64,000 nt of DNA from Linanthus parryae. Its lineage: Eukaryota; Streptophyta; Magnoliopsida; Ericales; Polemoniaceae. Positions 1 to 11,767 of the stretch are shown one piece after another (within the stretch, counting starts at the first letter, position 1; each line of letters begins with the position of its first letter). The notes under the pieces are model-generated. The model had not been told where the DNA came from. It worked only from the letters and a program-made list of their open reading frames with translations, and searched no databases. The position numbers were made by a program, and so were the translations under genes. The stretch spans positions 15,944,001-16,008,000 of the forward strand of contig JALGPY010000007.1 of assembly GCA_023055425.1 (NCBI GenBank), read 5' to 3'.

Positions 1-838
1 TATTAAAATTGAAGTTTTCACTGTAACGAAAAGGAGAAAAAGAGACTCAGAGGAGAAGGTAAAGAGGTGGGGCAAATTGTCCAGTTGGAGATGGTCTTAA
101 ATTGAAGTTACAATGTTGGAATATTTCCCTAGAGCTCCATTGAGAAAACAAAATGGCTAGAAATCTTTTAGTACATAAAATGATCGTAGTAGTGGAATTG
201 CAGTAAATATCTCTCAATGGGAATGTAAACAAGATACTAGAAGTTACCGGAAAAGGTAAAACAATGTTTGTCTTAAACATTAACGTCGTAAATTGATACT
301 AGCTTTTCATCGGTTTTGATAGTTATAACGTATCAATGTCGGAATGGTTGCACCTTCATGAAATTGTCCCAATCGTGGTTGTGGTCGTGGTCACCATGAA
401 GATGACAATACAAAGCAGATATGGTATGTAATTTCGTTTTCAAACCTTTCGGCAGCCCAACCAAACCTATAAGTCTTTAGCACCTGGTAAAGCCTTCCAT
501 ACGGATAAGTAACACTCGAACAGATTATATGAGTACTTAATTATTAACATTTGTTGTCCAAAAAAGAAGTAGTAAAATTTGTGCCAAAACTTATAAACTA
601 TAACTCTCAATATAACCTATTCTAAACCTTTTGAAGAAACTGAATGATTCATAACATGTTTGTTATGTTGGCAACTCAACATTTAGTGTACAAAATAATT
701 GGAATAAAATAGAAAATCTTTCATGTTTCAATGTTTCCTTCTCGAACTTGTAGAGCTTTATTAATATTATTATCCGGGCAATTTATTAATTATCTGTTTC
801 AAAGAAAAAAAAATGGTAAACGAAGAGTGAGCTGAAAA
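1..838. other. No gene recognised
   Basis: AT-rich sequence with only short chance reading frames. I see no domain, RNA gene or bounded repeat here. Confidence 0.6.
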
Positions 839-862
839 CGCTAGAAGGAGGGGTCGAACCTC

Positions 863-895
<33 letters not shown>

Positions 896-912
896 AACTG
901 AGCTATTCCAGC
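839..912 (-). tRNA. tRNA-Asn (GTT anticodon)
   Basis: Read on the minus strand this is a complete 74-nt tRNA that decodes asparagine AAC/AAU codons. The 7-bp acceptor stem (GCTGGAA with TTCTAGC, one G-U pair), the D-arm core AGCTCAGTTGGTTAGAGC, the anticodon loop CTGTTAA with anticodon GTT, and the T-arm GGAGG-TTCGACC-CCTCC are all present, with discriminator G. The A box and B box are therefore canonical internal Pol III promoters. TTTT follows the 3' end directly (835-838 on the plus strand), a Pol III terminator. There is no intron. It looks functional and has no obvious relationship to neighbouring sequence. Confidence 0.97.
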
Positions 913-1852
913 TTGTTCCTATGTTTTCAACTAATATTGTATATAACATCACACCTAACATTTGATCTAGCCTAACTTCATGTGCACAGCCTAATATTTC
1001 GCAAAATTAGGCCCCACGTTAATTTATCATCATCAAAACGTGGTAAATTCAAATTCTTAAAGTGGTAATGGGACATGTGCAGAATGTGAGAAGTAAAGGT
1101 TAGGCGAGGGATGGTTGATTGAGAGTTACCACTTTTGGGGTAAACAAACTAATTTGCTATTTAGCTTTCACATGTCTTCCAAGTCTTTGTCTCGGATTAG
1201 AATGATTGTGAGTCACTTTAACATGTCCATTGTTTAGTTTGCTTTCAATCATCCACACCTTTCATTTACAAGCTCGTCTTAGCTATATTCTCCCACATTG
1301 AGTTCGGCGTCACGTTTGCTTAAGCCTAATCTCGTTACTCTTACCCCACAATCTAACGCGCACGAGGTTTTTCCAAAATTGTTCGTATCTAGTTGCTTTC
1401 TGCTTTTTGCAAAATCCCTTGTACTGCAAGTCAAATCGAAGTAAATCATAAATATCTTTATGATTCAGAAAACTTTGTAGACGTAAGAAATTTGATAACG
1501 GAATGATAAGTCCGGAGTAATTTTGAGATCGTGGCATAACGGGGAAACACTATTTCGCGTTCATAGAGTCATTCACTAAGCTAAAATATGAAAAATATAT
1601 TTATCTCTACCGCTAGATCATGCAGCTATGTCTATGTTGGGAAGGAGCCTCCACGGGACAAGGGTGGCACTCCCCACCACCCCCTTCTCAGAGTTTTCAA
1701 AAATTACACAACTGCCTTTAGTTTCGAATGTTTTAATAGTAGTACACTTTTATGAACCATACGAGTACCCTTGACTGAGTTCGAACTCAACTGTCTTTAC
1801 GTGACAGATTATGATTATTAATTTAGAAGCTAAGTGATAAATTATGAATGTT

Positions 1853-1892
<40 letters not shown>

Positions 1893-3101
1893 CTAGTTGT
1901 ACTTTGAGGAATGTGACAATTCAATTAGAGGAACTAACACAAGTACACAACCATAAAACTTTTGGCACCTTTTAGCATGTTATCTTTTGTTGGCCCATTT
2001 GCATATTATGTGGGATTATTAGTTTATAATCCTCATGTACTCTCATGTGTAAAACATATGGCCTGTCTAGCATGCATTAACATTACACCCATTTTTCTCG
2101 TGCCAAATTAAGATTTCCCTTATATAGATGGTTACGTGATCTCGTTACGAAACTCATTAGCCTAATTAGCAATAACTGAAACCTTCCGAGGGACCGACTA
2201 TATCAAGAGCACATGTCAGAAAATAGAAAAATTATATTAACGTATTAAAACATCTGTGTAATCATGTTGTTTTTGTTTCCTATTCTTATCAGTGATGGTT
2301 GAGACTTGTTCGGTACCTGTATGAAAAATCAAAAACATGAACCAAACATCTCACTCGATACTAAAAAGGTGATAGCGGCAAAAAAAGGGAACTACAAATG
2401 TGATTTGAGTGAAAATGCTATCTTAAATAAATATGTCTAAAAACAAAGTTGGCTACGTTTGGAACTAGATGGCTCATGGCTCTGGTGCATAATTCAACTA
2501 ACTAAAAAGTCTAAGTGTTGCGATGGATGTTCATGTTTAATAAAAACTTTTTAGTTGACCATTGGTCAATTCAAACACCTTGATTTCTAAGATTCATCTC
2601 GCGATATGTCAGTTCTAATTATTCTATTGAGTTGGGTGACGCTTAGTACATGTTTGAGAACTCGAAGTTTAATAAGTTTTGATTAAAACTATACATTTTA
2701 ATTTATTTTGTCTGTTGCAATGCTTTGCAAATAGGAATAAATTTTATCTTGGACAAAAAATTACATTCTGCAGATTTCACCCTGTATCAAACAACTTTAT
2801 GGTATTTAACTACTTTATTTTTTTTGTTAAAACTTATTTTTTCAGTTTATTTACAGCCAATTATATATTTTTCAGCTGGTTGCAAACAGATCCCCTTAGA
2901 TTTGGGGCTTTTTTTTTTTGGAACGAGACTAACACCAGGATTTTGATTTAGGTTTAGCCATCTATACACTACGTACTAAGCAAGCATGGGGTTTCATAAG
3001 CAAGCATGGAGTTTCACTATTCACAATATTTTGTTGTTTCATTTTTAAACAGTTGGATTATTTTGAAGTGAGTGGTTTAGATTGAACATACATCGATGTG
3101 A
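913..3101. other. No gene recognised
   Basis: AT-rich intergenic DNA. Small reading frames (for example 2679-2951) are low-complexity and show no family features. A homopolymer A run at 1855-1889 is listed separately. Confidence 0.55.
1855..1889 (+). repeat. Poly(A) run, 35 bp
   Basis: Thirty-five consecutive A residues. It could be the tail of a retroposed sequence, but I could not delimit a body or TSD upstream of it. Confidence 0.85.
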
Positions 3102-3109
3102 GTCCTGGT

Positions 3110-3606
3110 TAGGGGTGCACAAAAATCCGTCAATCCGCACCGATTCGCAAATCCGTCCGATCCGTGACGGATTGGGTCCGAACCGATCCGTGACGGATCG
3201 GACTAGGATCAAGAAATATAAACCTGATCCGATCCGTCAATCTGTTTGATCCGTTTATACTTATTATTATGTTATTTTTACTAATTTCATCAACATGATT
3301 TGTTCTAATGGTAACTTTAGCTTTAACATTACTTATCAATAGTGTTCAATAATTTTGTTTTTTGATGATATAAAGAGGAAGATATTTCGTACGTAACTAA
3401 AAATTATACTAAATAATAATTGTATAATAGTGTTTACTTTGTTAGTTAAACATATTTAAAAAAAAAAATAAAATATTTGCGATCCGCGAATTAATCCGGT
3501 CCGATCCGCGAAACCGTGGATCTGATTGGATCCGATCCGTTTCGATCCGTAAACCGGCGGATCGGATTTACTAAACCTCAATCCTGACTGATCCGATCCG
3601 CCCCTA
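3110..3606. mobile_element. Non-autonomous hAT-type element with 8-bp TSD
   Basis: The element begins TAGGGGTGCAC and ends with the inverted form CGCCCCTA. It is flanked by perfect 8-bp duplications GTCCTGGT at 3102-3109 and 3607-3614, as expected for hAT transposition. Both subterminal zones are packed with GATCCGATCCG/CGGATCGG motifs, which are typical candidate transposase-binding repeats, around an AT-rich core of about 220 bp. There is no transposase. The identical TSDs suggest a fairly recent insertion. It is related in style, but not in termini beyond TAGGG, to the element at 5850-6373. Confidence 0.88.
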
Positions 3607-3614
3607 GTCCTGGT

Positions 3615-4294
3615 CATGTACTGACTTAAGGGTTATGGAGTTAGCTGATAGGGATGGGGTCTAAGGTGTTCTTTTCAGTTTCTTTGTATAATTTCTGGTT
3701 TACATCGATCCTCAATCAAGAACAAATTCAGACTCTTCTTCTCTCACACATTAACTTTTCTAACAATTTATCTTTTTTCATGTTTGACACCTTAAGTATT
3801 CAATAATTATCGTTTAACTTCTGTATTAACTAGTAATTATTAAGTTCAAAAAACTAGTAATTACTAAATATTACAATTATGACCGTATAAAAGGTCGGAT
3901 AAGACAAAATATGTGCGCAAATAAAAATAGTAACCATACGAATGATGGTAAATTACAGATAAGAATAATACTCCAGTTTAGGTTAGGTTAGGTTAGGTTT
4001 GGGGGTAACAAGTATGACGTCATGATTGTTAGAAAGAGAGATTAGGGAGTTGAAAGAGTATTCGTTGCAGAGGGGAATCACATGGCTGGGTGTCAGAATT
4101 TCTGTTCTATCAGCTCGTGCCTTGTAACAGCGTATATAATACTCCATCATCATCATCATCCATTTTTGTACCCTTCAAAACCTCATTCTTCAAGCAACCC
4201 ATTAAAACACTATTGACACAGTGATTATTCAATACTTCTGGAACTAACTTGTATAAGTACTCCCACCTTTTCTCTGCTTTCACAGTTTCACCAT
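3615..4294. other. No gene; possible orphan promoter-like stretch
   Basis: No coding sequence recognised. A TATATAAT motif at 4133-4140 is followed by a short (CAT)n run at about 4145-4160, resembling a promoter and 5' leader. No coding exon follows, because a MITE and a larger DNA element start at 4303 and 4613. Confidence 0.35.
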
Positions 4295-4302
4295 TTCGCT
4301 GA

Positions 4303-4442
4303 GGGGATTGATTCTTACAAAGCAGAAAATGATTCTTATAAAGCCACTAACATTATTTATGCATATAATGACCAATGAAATTGCACAAATGATGTTAGTG
4401 GCTTGGTAAGAATCATTTTCTGCTTTGTAAGAATCATTACCC
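4303..4442. mobile_element. 140-bp hairpin MITE, hAT-type 8-bp TSD
   Basis: Perfect TSD TTCGCTGA at 4295-4302 and 4443-4450 brackets a 140-bp element. Its ends GGGGATTGATTCTTACAAAG and GGGTAATGATTCTTACAAAG (minus strand) extend into inverted arms of about 45 bp with only a few mismatches, leaving a loop of about 35 bp. The inverted repeat contains an internal direct duplication of TGATTCTTA. It has no coding capacity and must be mobilised in trans. Confidence 0.88.
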
Positions 4443-5300
4443 TTCGCTGATCATGCCTGTGAAGAATCTAAATTCGTGCTCACCCATAAATTCAGAATAA
4501 GTCAACTTTTTGTGGGGCCCCACCACTGTGTATTGTATAGGATCACAAGATGAAAAAGAAGGAAATTCATTTCCTGCGTTAAAAGGTAAAAAAAAAAAGT
4601 AAGCATTAAGGAGGGTAAAAGACAAAAACCACCCCTCGAATATGGGTTATATACAAAAATAACACTCATGTTTGAGGATATGCAAAAACCGCCCTGTCAG
4701 CTAACGGACTAACGGATGGACAAAAAGATATATCTGCCCTCACCTTCAAGAAAAATCACACTGTTATAAAATCATTTCTTCTCCTCATCCCTGATTCTTA
4801 CCCTAACCCCTCTTTTCTCTCACTCTCTACTCCACCGATGGTCTTCAGTCTTCACCGACCCAGATCTAATTCTCTTCCTCTCATCTCCATTTCTCCCATT
4901 TCTTCGTGTTGTGTGGTTGGTCGCCGTGATTTGCTTCGGCTTTGTTCGTTTGCACCACCAGCCTTCACAGACCTTCGTCGTCTTCCCCTTCTATTCTTCA
5001 TCGCCACCGTCGTCTTCCGTCGTCTTATCTGGTTCAATCGACGGCTGAGGAGGAGAAGAGAGAGTCGGGGTTATAAAACCCTCGTATTCGTCATCGTCTT
5101 CTATTTCAGTCGTCGATTTGACATATTGTTTCTCGGTCTCGATGCTCTGTTTAAGCAATTCTATGGTTGAAAGCTGAGACTTTAAATGATTTTGAGGAGG
5201 AGGAGAAGAGAGTCGGACTTCAACCGGGACAGTAACTTTGGTCTTCGTTTTTAGGGAATAGACCGAGACAGTAACTCTGGAGGGGTTTGGGGAACATATC

Positions 5301-5347
5301 TTCTTCTTCTTCTTCTTCTTCTTCTTCTTCTTCTTCTTCTTCTTCTT
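5301..5347 (+). repeat. (TTC)n microsatellite
   Basis: About 15.7 perfect TTC units. It gives spurious poly-Ser and poly-Lys reading frames on the two strands. Confidence 0.95.
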
Positions 5348-5849
5348 GCAGATCGAGAGGCAAAAGGAAGATTTGCTCATTCAGCGGTGGTCAAATCCAG
5401 CCCAATTCGAGTTGTGACTTCTTCGATCTGGGTGGGTCTTCAATCAAGCAGTGGTTGAATATGTTGAATGTCATGGTGGTGGTGAAGGACTGGGTTTTAG
5501 GTGAGGAATGTTGATGTAGATGGATGTTGGGTTGTATGGGTGTAGGCTGGTGGTTGAATTAGTAGTTGTGCTTAGATTGGTTGAAGATTGTGTAAAGACT
5601 GGTGGTCGAATTAGAGGTTTTGTGGTGTTAACAGGTTATAGCATGAAGGCATAGGATGTTTTGGTGATGAAGCAATTGGTTTGTGAGAGAATGAGATCGT
5701 AATGGTTTGTGTTGGTTTGTAGGAGGTGGCAGTGTATGGAGGGTTGTGGAGTAGCAGAATGGTGAAGGTGGTTGAAGGGAGACTGGTAGTTGAGTTGAGA
5801 AGGTGACAATTAATGAGGGAATCAATCCCAACGCCTATATTCATCCACA

Positions 5850-6373
5850 TAGGGATGGCAACGGGTCAGATTTGGATCGGATCAGGCTCAACCTGATCCA
5901 GATCCGACTAGGAGAAATGGGATCCAGATCCGTTTGGATCATCACCGGATTCGGATCAAATCGGATCGGGTTTCATTCAGTTGATCCAAATCCGATCCGT
6001 AAATCCATATAGTATGTTGTCGGATCGGATTTGGATCGGATCCGAATCGAGTTTGCAATAAAACTGAAAAAATAACATAAAAAATACACTACTTCATACA
6101 CTAAGGCTTGTTCGTAAGTTATGAAGCCTAAAAAACAAAATAAATAGTTTTGTGGGTTCGAGTTACTATAGTATTCTTCTTGGAAGTGTAAATAGGGAGG
6201 TAATAGAGCTATAATTGTAAAGCACACATATACGGCGGATCGGATCGGGTCGGAACCCGGTGGATCTACCCTGAGATCCAAATCCATATCCAAATCCGTT
6301 CGGGTCTGGATTTCCAGATCCAAATCCGATCCACGCGGATCTCAAATCGGATCGGATCATGTTGCCATCCCTA
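5850..6373. mobile_element. Non-autonomous hAT-type element nested in 4613-6654
   Basis: The TIR TAGGGATGGCAAC is present at both ends (minus-strand copy ends at 6373). Perfect 8-bp TSDs CATCCACA lie at 5842-5849 and 6374-6381. Subterminal regions contain many GATCCGATCC/GGATCGGATC motifs in both orientations; the centre is AT-rich and non-coding. TIR and TSD lengths fit the hAT superfamily. Its position shows it inserted after the long-TIR host element. Confidence 0.9.
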
Positions 6374-6654
6374 CATCCACAGGCAGGGGCGGCGACGGAT
6401 GTGGTAGTTGTGGTGGAGGTGGAGGTGGTGTTCAAAATAAACACAAAAATACAAGTAGGGGCAAAATGATAATAAAAAGACAGATTGCACCCCCAAGGTA
6501 ATAAAATTGTAACAGAATGGTGCTTTTCTTCTAACGTCTGTCCACTGACAGAGATGGTTTTTGTCTCGACTGGTGTGGTTTTTGTATATCCCCAAACACG
6601 AGGGTTGTTTTTGTATATAACCCATACTCGAGGGGTGGTTTTTATCTGTTACCC

Positions 6655-7986
6655 TATAATTAAAGAAAAAAGTTAAGAAGTTAGTTGTCGTTTAAAATAT
6701 CCTGCATGAGGTCCTAGGTTTGAACACAATATACGATCAAATAGGTGAGTCTAAAGAAAAACAATAGTCCCTGACAAAATATAATTGCAAGTGCATGGTC
6801 GTCAACTGTGTATTCACGATGTTGGATTTCCACACAGTCGATTGATATGCCAGTTGTAAGCATTCACGAGAGATGCTTGACTCACAAACTCTAAGTCACC
6901 TGACCAATTACAATGGCATTAAGTTTAAGCTTTCACCCAAATCACACAAAGTTCTAGTTTCAAATCCAGCCCCCCTCGCCTCATTTTTAAAGACGGGATC
7001 ATGCAGCCTGAATCTCTCACCTTGGGTATTTCTCATCTGATTATTGTGTTGCATGTATCAATTAGCTCTACTGTGGCCGTCGCATTCAACTATTCTTGCC
7101 CCACAAAATATCTTTCAAAAATTTCTTGTGATTGGGAATGCCTGTAAGTGCCTCCGCGAAAGAGGAATTTATGCGGAGCTGTTCGAAAAACTCCGCAAGA
7201 ACAAGCATACTAATGCCCATCTCCATATTTGTTTAGTCGCATTGGGAATGACATATCCACAAAGTCGCCAACTAGAGCCTTCTTAGGCTCTTCATTATTT
7301 TTTTCCTACACGTCCTTTGATTCGGGACTACCGATGATCTTCTTTGGCATCCTATCATCTCCATCACCAAAAATATCTCTCCCTCAGTTGCTTTTGGAAT
7401 GCTCCGCTCTAGCGTGAGAAGGATATGGACGGTCATTTGTCAAGGTGGTGAGCAAGAAGCCCATTGAAGACTTTCTCTCTCTCAATCTCTCAAGCTCTCT
7501 AATGGAGTACAAATACGTTATCCCTCAACCTACTGCAAAATAAGTGCAGGAACTAGCTATAAACTAGTGGCGATTACTTCTGTAACTACCCAGATCATGG
7601 ACAAACTCATGACCTACATTCTCTCAATTTTTTAGCCCACTACAAGGACTAAAACATGTGTCAAATCACCCTCAATAACTTAGCTACGAATTCAGTACAT
7701 ACAGAGCCTAGACAACTCAATTAATGTTCTACAAGACTATGTAAAACATCACACGCAACAAGTATAGTGCATCAGCTCCATATGCAACTCCGTCTATGAA
7801 CTGGACCAAAAATTTGCTGGAACTCGGAATCCTCGTCGTTCGGAAGCTGGAAGTGGCTCGCTGCTCGAAGCAAGTAGTGTTAGTAAAATGATTTAGGTCA
7901 TGGGAAAATAGAATGTTGTCCAGTATTATTCTTCCTGCCACAAATGAATTTATAAACGTGGACAAATGACACAAGACCTCTATGCA
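6655..7986. other. No gene recognised
   Basis: Unassigned AT-rich DNA. A B-box-like GGTTTGAAC motif at about 6717-6725 hints at a decayed tRNA-derived SINE, but no matching A box or TSD was found. Confidence 0.5.
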
Positions 7987-8272
7987 GTTTGACACTTGTG
8001 ACACTTAACCTCCAACACTTTCAATTTCTTAAAAAAAAATGCATTTTTTATTTTGAGACAAATAGCCTCCAATCATTAAAAAAGTTAGATTAAGTTAACG
8101 TAATTTATTGAAACGTCAATTACATGAGGTCATGTAATGGGCTTATTACAATATTATGCTAATCTAATCTAACTCTTTTAATGATTGGAGGCTGTTTGTT
8201 TCAAAATAAAAACCGCAAGGATTTTTCTATGAAATTTAAAGTGCTGGAGGTTTAATGTTGTAAGTGTCAAAC
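7987..8272. repeat. Foldback (hairpin) repeat, arms about 110 bp
   Basis: The segment starting GTTTGACACTT at 7987 and the inverse ending AAGTGTCAAAC at 8272 pair over about 110 bp at roughly 80 percent identity, around a spacer of about 55 bp. The best matched block contains GCCTCCAATCATTAAAA in both arms. Immediately downstream, a block of about 70 bp (TTTAATGTTG...CCTATAAA) is tandemly duplicated at about 8250-8375. It is probably a MITE; no clear TSD was found. Confidence 0.7.
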
Positions 8273-8630
8273 AACATATATGTTTAGTGTTATTGCCCTA
8301 TAAATCCTTGCTGGGGATTTAATGTTGAAAGTGTCAAACAGCATATAGGTTTAGTGATATTGTCCTATAAACTGTTTGGTTTTGGTTTAAAATGCACTTA
8401 ATATGAGAACATCTTAAATAATTGAAATTTAGTCTCGAAAATTTCAAAAACTCTCAAATTTATCAAAAAAACAACACAATGAGAAAACTCAATCCAACTA
8501 AATGAGCAGCAGCCAACATCAATGTAATTAGCATATTTGAGATGGATGAGGTCACAAAACAATGAACATAAGGTGACCGCATCTACTTCAACCCATATTC
8601 CATTGGGGAAATTGGTTACAAAATTAACTA

Positions 8631-10311
8631 TGATAATACGGGCACGTATCTACCGGAGGACAGGACTACCGAGACGTCTCTGCGTCGTGAGGAACGGACC
8701 CATGCTCCGACAAAATATCTCAACGACTAAGTGCCTAAGTAGTTGCCAGTTAGGATTTTATTTATAGCAGCGCCTTTCCTCCAACCAATAGAGCCGCAAA
8801 AATCTGCCGCCATCCCAAACCCTAGCTTCTCCAAACCTCGCCACACCCTGGTTGTCCCCGTCCGATTGCTGGATTTTGCAACAGGTGAATCCAACCTTGT
8901 TCGGGTTCCTTCCACCTGATCAACCCCAGCCACCAGGAGTTGTCCTGCCAACCGGCGACGCAAACCCAGCTCGGGTTCCACCAAAACTCTGCGCCGACGC
9001 CGCTATCGAACCAGGACCAGATTCAATCACTCATGGCCTCCTTCTTCGTAGGTCTCCATGCCTTGACCCAACCCACTGTGCCACTGGCCGGGTACACTCC
9101 CAATTTGTTGAGTCACCCCAATTTGTTGGGTCAGACTGTTTTTCCAGGTCACACAGCACATACGGGTCAATCAGAAAATCCTGGTCAACTCACTTATCCT
9201 AGTGGTTACACTGGTCAGGTAACGCATCCGGGTCATGACAATCACATCGGTACGGATGCTCGCAATCACAAGCTTCACGTCAACGCTCCAAAATTTTCAG
9301 GTACCCTACACACTTGGATTTTTAAAGTCGAGAAGTATTTTCAGTATTATCAGATTTCGTCGGATGATCGGATACAGTTAATGGGGGTATTGTTGGACAA
9401 TGATGCCGCTGATTGGTTTCAGTATCGCCAAAATAATTTCTCTCTTGCAAGCTGGCAAGTTTTTCTTGACGAGGTCAAACTTCGCTTTGATAACAATATT
9501 TATCATGATTATTTTGGGGAGTTGTCAAAGTTGCGCCAGGAAACCACAATTATGGATTTTCTGACTGAGTTTGAGAAATTGATGAATATAATTGGAGCTA
9601 TACCCAATCCGCAGTTGATATCTATTTTTGCTTCTGGTCTCACGCCACCACTGGGACGCGAATTGGGGTTACGCAAGCCTCAATCCTTAGCTGAAGCTTT
9701 TTCGCTCGCCCATGAGTTAGAGGCTATCCGCACGCCATCCGCATCACTTGGCCCTCTCACACCGGATACGTCACAGGATCCTGCACCATCGTAGACACCA
9801 CCAGGATGTCGCCTGACTCCTGCCGAGCGCCAAGAACGGTTCGCGAATGGGTTATGCTTCCGTTGTGGTCAGGAATATGTCGAGGGGCACACATGCGATG
9901 AAAAATACTTGTAAATGGGCTCTGACGACCACAATCACTATGACGGACTTCGCATTGAGGACAATGTAATTGTCGACAGGGGGGATTTGATACGGGCACG
10001 TGTCTACCGGAGGACACGACTACTGGGACAAACATGCGTTGTGAGGAACAGACCCGTGCTCCGCCAAGATATCTCAATGACTACGTGCCTAAGTAGTCAC
10101 TAGTTAGGACGTTATTTGTGGTATTTTATAAGTAGGGGTGAGTTATTACACTTTATTCATTATTTAGGGGTCTTGAGAGTATTTAGCTAAAACGTTTAGT
10201 ATTTATATGTGTTAAGGTTCAACTTTATTTTTCAGGAGATGAATGAACTGTTTTAAGTTTCGTTTTATTTCGTAGTTTTTTCATAGTCTAGTAGAGATTC
10301 ATAGCATCTCA
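8631..10311 (+). mobile_element. Internally deleted Ty3/gypsy LTR element
   Basis: A 5-bp TSD AACTA lies at 8626-8630 and 10312-10316. The right LTR (9988-10311, 324 bp) starts TGATACGGGCACG directly after a polypurine tract CAGGGGGGATT (9977-9987) and ends CATCTCA. The left LTR keeps only about 138 bp (8631-8768) of matching U3 sequence and is then fused to internal sequence. Between them only gag is present; the complete pol (protease, RT, RNase H, integrase) is missing. The element therefore cannot move by itself, although gag, PPT and 3' LTR identity are clear. The intact TSD shows that the deletions happened after insertion or were copied in. Confidence 0.85.
9033..9914 (+). pseudogene. 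gag: Ty3/gypsy gag with in-frame stop
   Basis: This encodes a retrotransposon capsid-type Gag followed by a zinc knuckle. The first ATG is at 9033, although the frame is open further upstream. The Retrotrans_gag-like domain begins near FSGTLHTWIFKVEKYFQYY and runs through the DDRIQL, WFQY, FLTEFEKL and SLAEAFSLAHELE segments. A TAG at 9792-9794 interrupts the frame; the same frame then continues to TAA at 9912-9914 and carries a knuckle of the form CFRCG...GHTC, common in plant chromovirus-like gypsy elements. Gag would package element RNA in virus-like particles in the cytoplasm. Here the stop removes the nucleic-acid-binding end and no polymerase follows. Function is unlikely. Confidence 0.82.
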
Positions 10312-10316
10312 AACTA

Positions 10317-11505
10317 CTGGTACGATACTAGTACGTATCATATGAGCACTAATTATAGTTGGTTAAATGAAATAAAACGTCACATTTTTTGTTTACAACT
10401 TATAAGCTAGATTCCTGGTGATCAAATATTTGACGATAAATACTATTGTCTATAGACCAAATTTTAAAATTGCTGAATTCAACAAGTAACATCGCAACAC
10501 TTGAATTTTAAGTAGTGATGTATGAACTCATCAGATTAAAGGGAACATGTAGTGTAGAAAAAAAGACAACTGGGTATATTTAATCATATATAATAGTAAT
10601 TATTTTATTTATTAGTATAAGAGGTTTTAATAGATTAGACGGTTTGGAAAAAATTAAAACCCGAATTTCCCTCAAAAAAAAAAAAATTAAAACCCGAATC
10701 AAACAATTTAAATTCGATTTGAAATTTTACGAAACTAAATCAAATCGACAATCTATCAAAAGTGAACCGAAACCGAATCATTTAGAACGGTTCATTCGAT
10801 TTGCGATTTGAACGGTTTAACTTGCAGCCTTAACACTACCAATGCAATCTAGCTGTCTAATGAGAGGGATTCTTCTAGAGGTGTAAAAGATGATGATGGT
10901 TAATGAGGACAGGCAAAAATATTGAGAGAGAATCATTGTAATCAGTCTCCTATAAAGCTGCCATACACAAATCTCCTCACATACTACAGCTAATCATCTC
11001 TCTCCCTCTCTCTCTAATTTAATACTGAGAGGGCCATACCCCATACTTGGGTGGTTGGATGTTCAGGATCAGACGACACAGATGCAACCCCTCAACAACA
11101 ACAACATATCAAAACTGATTTCCCAAAGTGTTGTTGTTAATGACTTCATCACCACACCGCAAAAAGATTAGTTTTTGAAATTCCCAAATTGCCCCTTAAC
11201 CATAACCCCAACCTCGATCTAGCCATATGCTCTTAGAGTCTGTTTGGTGTCAGTTTGAAAGTGCAAATATTGTTCAGAAAAACACCAAAATTAATACTTA
11301 CAAAATGTATGCTTTAATTATGATAAAGATGACATTAAAAAAATGTTGGGGAGTCCGCATCATGTATTCATATAGAAATGAATAAGTTTCCTGAGTTATT
11401 CCACTCACTGTTAATTGATTTTAAGAAAGAACTCTAAATTCTTCATATATTATCATAGTCCTTTAATATATACACGTCTTCTATCTACTCATGTGCTCAC
11501 ATCTA
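10317..11505. other. No gene recognised
   Basis: AT-rich DNA without supported features. CT-rich strings around 10990-11020 are low complexity only. Confidence 0.55.
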
Positions 11506-11765
11506 CTACATCCGTTTCGTCTGTTTCGTCTGCGTTTGACTTTTTAACCCGTAACTGAGTCACTTTGACTTGGTGATTTGGGTACCAAAAAGATGTAATT
11601 TTTTAACAATTTTTTCATGGCATTTTAGAATACACTTTCCTCTATAACACCAAGCAAAGAATACCAAATTCTTGTATCGTTTTGCTAACCAAATCACCGA
11701 ATGAAAGTAACCCAGTGAATAGTGACAAAAAGTGAAGTAGGCTGAAACATGCGAAACAGAGGTAG
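11506..11765. mobile_element. Stowaway MITE, 260 bp
   Basis: It starts CTACATCCGTTTCGTC and ends with the inverse CGAAACAGAGGTAG, flanked by TA dinucleotides (11504-11505, 11766-11767), as for Tc1/mariner-type Stowaway elements. The interior matches the copies at 32868-33127 and (reversed) 39996-40254. Shared blocks include GAGTCACTTTGAC, GTGATTTGG and CCAAATCACCG. No coding capacity. Confidence 0.88.
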
Positions 11766-11767
11766 TA

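Larger units (their letters stand above)
4613..6654. mobile_element. Long-TIR DNA element, possible Pack-MULE type
   Basis: Terminal inverted repeats of roughly 110-150 bp start GGGTAAAAGACAAAAACCAC at 4613 and end as the inverse at 6654. The same termini occur on the foldback element at 38705-40422, so this is a family. The interior (about 4770-5800) is more GC-rich than the flanks and CT-rich on the plus strand, with a stretch open from 4838 to 5170. That looks like a captured gene or leader fragment rather than a transposase. A hAT element (5850-6373) is inserted in it. I could not find a clean TSD, so Mutator-like affiliation is an inference from the long TIRs and the GGG start. Confidence 0.65.

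Noticed and set aside
3978..3999. TTAGG-like repeats (GGTTAGGTTAGGTTAGG) as an interstitial telomere
   Set aside because: Only about four units, and not the plant TTTAGGG sequence; simple repeat is the more likely reading.
4991..5514. Frames with poly-Ser or poly-Lys around the TTC repeat
   Set aside because: Generated by the microsatellite; no conserved domain on either strand.
6700..6730. Additional SINE from a B-box-like GGTTTGAAC
   Set aside because: No A box at the right distance and no TSD.
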